Shown here in pieces: positions 17,354 to 21,932 of a DNA stretch of 21,932 bases. Position numbers and translations under genes: made by a program. The notes beneath the pieces were generated by a model. The model was given only the letters and a program-made list of their open reading frames with translations, did no database searches and was not told the DNA's origin. The stretch is from positions 6,267-28,198 of the forward strand of contig QXVZ01013223.1 in NCBI GenBank assembly GCA_008931825.1, written 5' to 3'. This DNA comes from Phallusia fumigata. Its lineage: Eukaryota; Chordata; Ascidiacea; Phlebobranchia; Ascidiidae. Positions within the stretch are counted from its first letter, which is position 1. Every line of letters starts with the position of its first letter.

Positions 17354-18535
17354 ACCAATCGTTTTCACTCTGTTTGTTCTTTTCTACCCTGCAGCTTGTC
17401 CATGTGATTTTGCCATGAAATGTTTGGTGGATTTTGATAAAACTTTTCCAGCTGGTAGATATGGTCATGGAGTTGTGTCATATGTTTCGTTTGACCCCAT
17501 AGCCCCAGTGGTTACCCCGCTAGCCCCTCAAAAATAAAACGTTTTGCAAGTTTGGAAAGATGCTACGAATGCGGCCGGTTTCGGTCCCGGCTTTTCAAAA
17601 GTATTTTTTGCAACTTCTGAGTTAAGTTCTACACTTAAAAAAAGCATATGCCTGTCGCATTTGTAAGGACCCCAATATTAGTCGGTGATCTTTAAAATTC
17701 GCCCCTTTTAGTTTCGTTACTTCAAACAGATGATCAAAACTCTTCGAAGCGTTATTCAACGTTAATGCCAAGAAAAATTGTGCAACAAAACATTAATTTT
17801 TTTCTCCATTTTTGCGACGAAACCGCTTAGCGCAGTTTATTATTATCACACACGTGACCTTCGCGAGAGGTTTGAATTGTGACGTCATAAATCAGAGTGT
17901 TTGGAGTTCCACATCACATTTACCGAACGAAAACATGGATTTAGCAATTTTTTCGATAGAAGCCGGAATCCGATTGATGCTGTCTTGTCGAAACATTCGA
18001 CGAATAAAGCATGTCGCTTTTAAGAAGTAGGATATGGGCCAGCATTATTTTGATAGGAGCCCTGCAAATTGGTCATAATAATATTGTAGCGTGCTTATTT
18101 TGTGGTGGATATTTTAAGCCTTTGGTGTGGTTCAAAAGAGTGTAATTAGGCATTCCATGTTGTCACGGTGAATAACCGACCAAAAATCCGTCTGGGCCGC
18201 TTAGTTTGGCGCCTCTAGTGACCCAAGTCGCACAGCCACGTGCTTCCAGTCATGGTTAACACGACTGAATTAACTTTCAGCCACCACTCACCGAAATATC
18301 ACATAGATTCCAAATATCACATTCCAAAAATTTATTTACTTGTTAAGCTCACGATGGCTTGACTTGAATTTAACCACTTGATCTCACTAAGTTCCGCGAA
18401 TCACAGAAGCCACAATCGTTTCTACGCAAGCACAAAACGAAATGAAAACGTTTTGAAAATGTCTCGAGCATGTGGCGCAAAACTTCCACATGGTGGCGGT
18501 ATTAACCGTCAATATTTAGGATTTCGGGAAACGAA
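17354..18535. other. Intergenic stretch without recognised genes
   Basis: No exon with domain or splice support was found on either strand. The longest open frame (17812-18030) has no family features. A TGACGTCA site occurs near 17879, close to a CACGTGAC motif near 17851. These might mark a regulatory region, but no neighbouring gene start is visible. Confidence 0.5.
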
Positions 18536-18640
18536 TGGAGTGAGGCGCTCGACCCATATACAGACATGAAAAAACCTGATCGAGATTAGTTCTCGGGAGA
18601 GTGCGGGTTCGAACCCCGAGAAAAAAAGAAAAAAAACGTT
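18536..18640 (+). mobile_element. tRNA-derived SINE, copy A
   Basis: The unit GTGAGGCGCTCGACCC, CATATACAGACATGAAAA, GATTAGTTCTCGGGA and a perfect B box GGTTCGAACCC (18606-18616) is followed by an A-rich tail (18621-18637). The A-box region is partly degenerate. It is nearly identical in the first half to copy B at 19273. Spacing of A and B boxes suits a long-variable-arm (Leu/Ser-class) tRNA ancestor. Confidence 0.65.
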
Positions 18641-19272
18641 TTACACAAATAAAATGGTTTCTTGTGATTAATAAAATTACAAAATTTAATTTATCTGCAA
18701 CGAAAAGAATTTCAATTTGTCAAAACAGATTACAGTATTCTCTGCAACCATCTTCTTCAGGTCATCATATTTTCAGTTTTTTTATTTTAAAATTGTTTTG
18801 AATGTTTACCCATTTTTGAAAGACACTTTTAACATATCACACAAATAACGCAACTTCAATTTAGGAATAAAAAAATCCTTTGCTTATCATTGTAAAGGCA
18901 GCCACGATTTGTTTGTCAAAATGTAAAGTCGCTATTTTCAAATATCAGCAAAAGCAATCCACGCCACATGCACAAACGTTTTTCGATAAACTACAAAAAA
19001 ATGCAGACGCTTGCATGAAAAGAGGAAGCAGTGGTTATCAATTCCCGAAACTGTCAAAGGAGCGGATTAGTTTCGGCGCGTAACGATATTGGCGATGGAC
19101 TCAAAAATGTCGAGTTTGGCTAAAATAAATGGTAGACGATGATGCAGCGATTTTCGATACGTGATGCGATGACTTACGCCAGACAGGGATTTAATCTGGT
19201 TTCAATACACCGAAAATTTTCCACTTTGAATTGCACCACCTCGTATGCGGCCGCTGCGACGCGAGGGCGAGC

Positions 19273-19375
19273 ACTTAGTCTAATGGTCTGAGGCGCTCGA
19301 CCCATATACAGACATGAAAAACCTGATCGGGATTAGTTCTCGGGATCGTCCCGGGTTCGAACCCCCGTGAAATAT
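19273..19375 (+). mobile_element. tRNA-derived SINE, copy B (best preserved)
   Basis: TTAGTCTAATGGTCTGAGGC (an A-box-like D arm at about 19284-19296) is followed by GCTCGACCCATATACAGAC, then GATCGGGATTAGTTCTCGGG and the B box GGTTCGAACCC (19354-19364). The internal RNA polymerase III promoter elements are intact. The acceptor-stem pairing and anticodon loop of a working tRNA are not evident, so this is a SINE and not a tRNA gene. Confidence 0.7.
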
Positions 19376-19402
19376 AGAAATAGATGATTTGACGAGTACT
19401 TG

Positions 19403-19495
19403 GTGGAGTAGGCTGAGGCGCACGACCCATTTGCAGATTCAACAAAAAACCTGACCAGGGTGCTTGGGATCATTCCCGGTTCAAACCCAAATCTA
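19403..19495 (+). mobile_element. tRNA-derived SINE, copy C (diverged)
   Basis: It keeps GGCTGAGGCGCACGACCCAT, an AAAAAACCTGACCAGGG block and the B box GGTTCAAACCC (19478-19488) at the same spacing as copies A and B. It lies only 30 bases after copy B in the same orientation. This suggests either a dimeric insertion or local duplication. Confidence 0.6.
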
Positions 19496-19752
19496 CATGG
19501 CCGTTATTCGGAAACAAAACAGTAATAGTTGTTTTTTGTTATCTTGAAGATCATTTCATCCTTAGCAAATAAAAACGTGACAACAGTTGGGCAGTTTGCC
19601 AATCCAAACACTGGTTACATCGCCACTGTGCATTTACGGTAATTTTAAATGTCACAATATAATAATATTCGAAAGACTGCTAGGGCGCTAAACCCAGTTT
19701 GAGGTGTGTCGACGAATTTGGAAAGTTTAAAAATCTGACGTGAGTAAAACGG

Positions 19753-19808
19753 GTTGCTGAATATTGTAATATACAACATGTTGCTGATTATTGTAATATA
19801 CAGCATGT
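19753..19808. repeat. Two-unit tandem repeat
   Basis: The unit TTGCTGA(A/T)TATTGTAATATACA(A/G)CATG occurs twice in a row, about 28 bases each with few differences. Each unit contains the near-palindrome TATTGTAATATA. No function is apparent. Confidence 0.6.
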
Positions 19809-20164
19809 ATGAACTGGACAAAACTTTGGCTGTTTATTTTTATATCTCTTGTGCAATACACTTAAGTTTTGGCAGAGATTTCATGATCAGCGGTTTAAAT
19901 TGACCTAGTATGATACAAACTAGTACTTGTGTGTGAAACACTTTCGATCTTTCAAGAAACGTTTTCCAATATTGACGAGATCGTTTGTTGACGGCAAAGC
20001 GGTTCACATGAAAATACTGGCTTGGATCTTATTGCATTGAAAATTCTTGCCAGACAAGAAAATAATCGTGGGTTAAAGCTGAATACCCCAGGACATTACC
20101 TTGCAAAATGTTCTACCGCTAGATGGCCGATTTACAAACCTTTCTCTCATCCGTTAATTGAGCT

Positions 20165-20270
20165 TGGTCGAATTGACTAAGACGCTCGACCTATAGACCG
20201 ACCCAAAAAAACTGCTCGGGATTCGTTTTCGTGGTCGTCCTGGGTTCGAACCCCGTTAAAAAAAAATTGC
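20165..20270 (+). mobile_element. tRNA-derived SINE, copy D
   Basis: It contains TGGTCGAATTGACTAAGACG, CGCTCGACCTATAGACCGAC, CTGCTCGGGATTCG and the B box GGTTCGAACCC (20243-20253), followed by an A-rich tail (20258-20266). Order and spacing match copies A-C, while the D-arm region is diverged. The tail supports retroposition. Confidence 0.6.
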
Positions 20271-20350
20271 GTGATATTTTAAAACCTCGTTGATTTTGTA
20301 ACCGTGGTTTTATTGTTTAAGATTTCGCAATGTTTGTGGAATACGATTTT

Positions 20351-20400
20351 AATGATTACCGAGTGGTTAGTGCGACAGACTTGTGCTCGCAAGATTGTGA
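20351..20400 (+). mobile_element. tRNA-like fragment without a B box
   Basis: ACCGAGTGGTTAGTGCGAC resembles the D arm and A box of a class II (Leu/Ser type) tRNA and is followed by an imperfect anticodon-arm-like palindrome (CTTGTGCTCGCAAG). No T-arm or B box follows at the expected spacing. It may be a fragment of another SINE family, only 80 bases from copy D. Confidence 0.35.
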
Positions 20401-20409
20401 GTCATAATT

Positions 20410-21932
20410 TGGTCGCTTGTTTTTCCCCAAGCAAAAAAATTTAGCGGTACTGCTGCGGCAAAACCGAAAATCGAAGTCACTAAATTTCCCAACCCGAAGA
20501 AATCAAAAACAAAATGATCCGACGGAACTGCAACGAGGCAGGAGCGCGACGGTGGCCACGTCATCAGCATAACGGATACTGGCGATGTTCAGCGTCCTGA
20601 GGGTAAAAATGTAATACAACATAACAAAGAATGTGTTACATTTGACAATTATAATTTAAATCCTCTACTTTAAAAGCGAAGTTTGACTGATTTAAAACAG
20701 TTTTGCTTTAATTAAAAACGTAAGCATGCCTGTCTCACATTATTGTCGATGAAATTCTGAATAAAAATGAAAGAAATTCGGCCAATCTTAAAATTGCTGT
20801 TGAAAATGTAAAAAGAAATATTTGTTGAACTGAAGTATGTTGCTTTTTGTTCGCCAGTGGGTGCTAAAATTCGTTAGTTATTTCTCCTTCAATTAATGTC
20901 GCCATGTCTAGATAAGCAAAATGCAATTAATTTCCTGGCAGTGGTTACAAAACTCAATGCAGACAGGCAACAACAAAGTTCCTCGGGCGAACGTGACTTG
21001 CAAAGCATCCGCAAAGCAATTACGTCATACGCCATGCACTCGAGGTTTGAAGCAATTAAGGTCAAATTCGGTTTGGTTGGCGTGCATTGATAAAAGTCTA
21101 ATCAAAAAAGAGTATGTTAATTTTAATTGTTTGTAACCCAAGCCGTTTCCATTACCGACACTAAAATTATGACGTTATTTGGAAAAGAATTATTTTAAAA
21201 AACGCGAACTTGGCCAAGTTTGAACAGTCGATGCACAAACAATTTTTTGGGAAGGTTTTCTTTGGTCTGAAAAGGTTCAAATCAAAAACACTGGCAAATA
21301 CGAAAACCCGAACCAAGGCTCGGCGGGTATTTTGCGCGATGAATTTATTATGCGGCTTCGTTGGAAACTTTCTGGTAACTTTCCACAAAAGTTTCGCAAA
21401 AAAACAAATGACAGAACTAATGCTTCCAATACAACGAGAAAATAAGGCTTGCAGACCTAGAGATAGCGGAATAGTAACTAGCTTTAGTTGGGAAACCAAT
21501 TATGTAAAAATTCAACAAAAGAATACTAATGTTTGTGTTTGGTGTAATGTGCATAGGGTATTTTAATAATGAGAATTTATAAGTGAACTGCATTAAAAAT
21601 AGTTGCTTTTGTTGAAAACAAAAATGTCACCCTTGAAAACAGACTGCGATGTTTTGTTGCAAAACCTAATTATAGTTTAAGATTCTATTTATTAAAAACG
21701 TACTTTTTCAGTTGTTTTTTAATTAAATTGTGACAAGCAATGTTTACTGGCTGTAGCAGTGACAAAGCTTTTTGTTTTACCTAATTGTGTTAACTCGTCT
21801 CAATTAAATGCACTTCAACTTAAAACTGACGTTTACCAGATTTAGAGTTATTTCGTTTATCAGATTCGACGTTACAAGACAAACACCAAATCAAAGTACA
21901 AGAAGTTGCAAAATTAATTATCCATTGCAGCG
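20410..21932. other. Terminal stretch without recognised genes
   Basis: AT-rich sequence in which no exon, RNA gene or repeat family could be supported. The largest open frame (21210-21566) overlaps an open frame of similar size on the opposite strand and has no recognisable motif. A gene cannot be excluded, since small exons without homology would be missed. Confidence 0.5.

Noticed and set aside
17812-18030. 72-codon open frame after the protease
   Set aside because: No family resemblance or exon borders that link to a neighbour.
19273-19375. Functional tRNA gene
   Set aside because: A and B boxes are present, but no acceptor-stem pairing or credible anticodon arm was found, and several diverged copies with A-rich tails indicate a SINE.
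21210-21566. 118-codon open frame (+) and a 110-codon frame on the opposite strand
   Set aside because: The two overlap on opposite strands, lack motifs, domain signs or splice context, and lie in AT-rich sequence. Length alone does not exceed what chance allows here.

Overview
This window is nuclear DNA from an animal, most likely a tunicate close to Ciona. The sequence is AT-rich, its genes are split by short GT-AG introns, and intergenic spaces are small. Short inverted-repeat transposons and tRNA-derived SINEs are frequent, and one gene is a secreted mosaic protease. The species is inferred; no single marker proves it. There is a 455-base N gap (10952-11406) and two isolated Ns (357, 16966).

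Layout. At 862-1574 (+) are the last three exons of a Popeye-domain (POPDC/BVES family) gene whose 5' part lies outside or upstream. Convergent to it, at 1749-4088 (-), is a complete seven-exon WD40 gene matching PAAF1, a proteasomal ATPase-associated factor. About 390 bases upstream, head to head with PAAF1, is a small five-exon gene (4479-5805, +) for a 92-residue coiled-coil protein. It is visible only when the exons are joined in phase. The 5806-8287 interval holds transposon remnants.

From 8288 to 16942 (+) runs a 13-exon gene for a secreted modular serine protease. It has a signal peptide, a basic RSKR processing site, an unclassified eight-cysteine module, a CUB domain, a Ser/Thr-rich linker, two TIL domains and a trypsin-type S1A protease domain. 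The visible exons join to 2085 bases (694 codons plus stop) with every junction in phase. The N gap sits in the CUB-to-TIL intron and could hide another exon. The terminal exon is present twice, with an N exactly at the junction; this looks like unmerged haplotypes.

The protease introns and flanks carry copies of at least two non-autonomous DNA-transposon families: a hairpin MITE and a hAT-type MITE beginning CAGTGG. From about 18.5 to 20.4 kb there is a same-strand cluster of four tRNA-derived SINE copies with B boxes, plus one further tRNA-like fragment. No gene could be recognised after 17.2 kb.

The genes are not functionally linked as far as can be seen. Popeye is a membrane cAMP-effector family, PAAF1 acts on the proteasome, and the protease is extracellular. 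Only PAAF1 and the coiled-coil gene may share a regulatory region. No wholly new system is evident. The points most worth following are the unusual protease architecture and its unclassified N-terminal module, the hidden small gene, and the repeat families.
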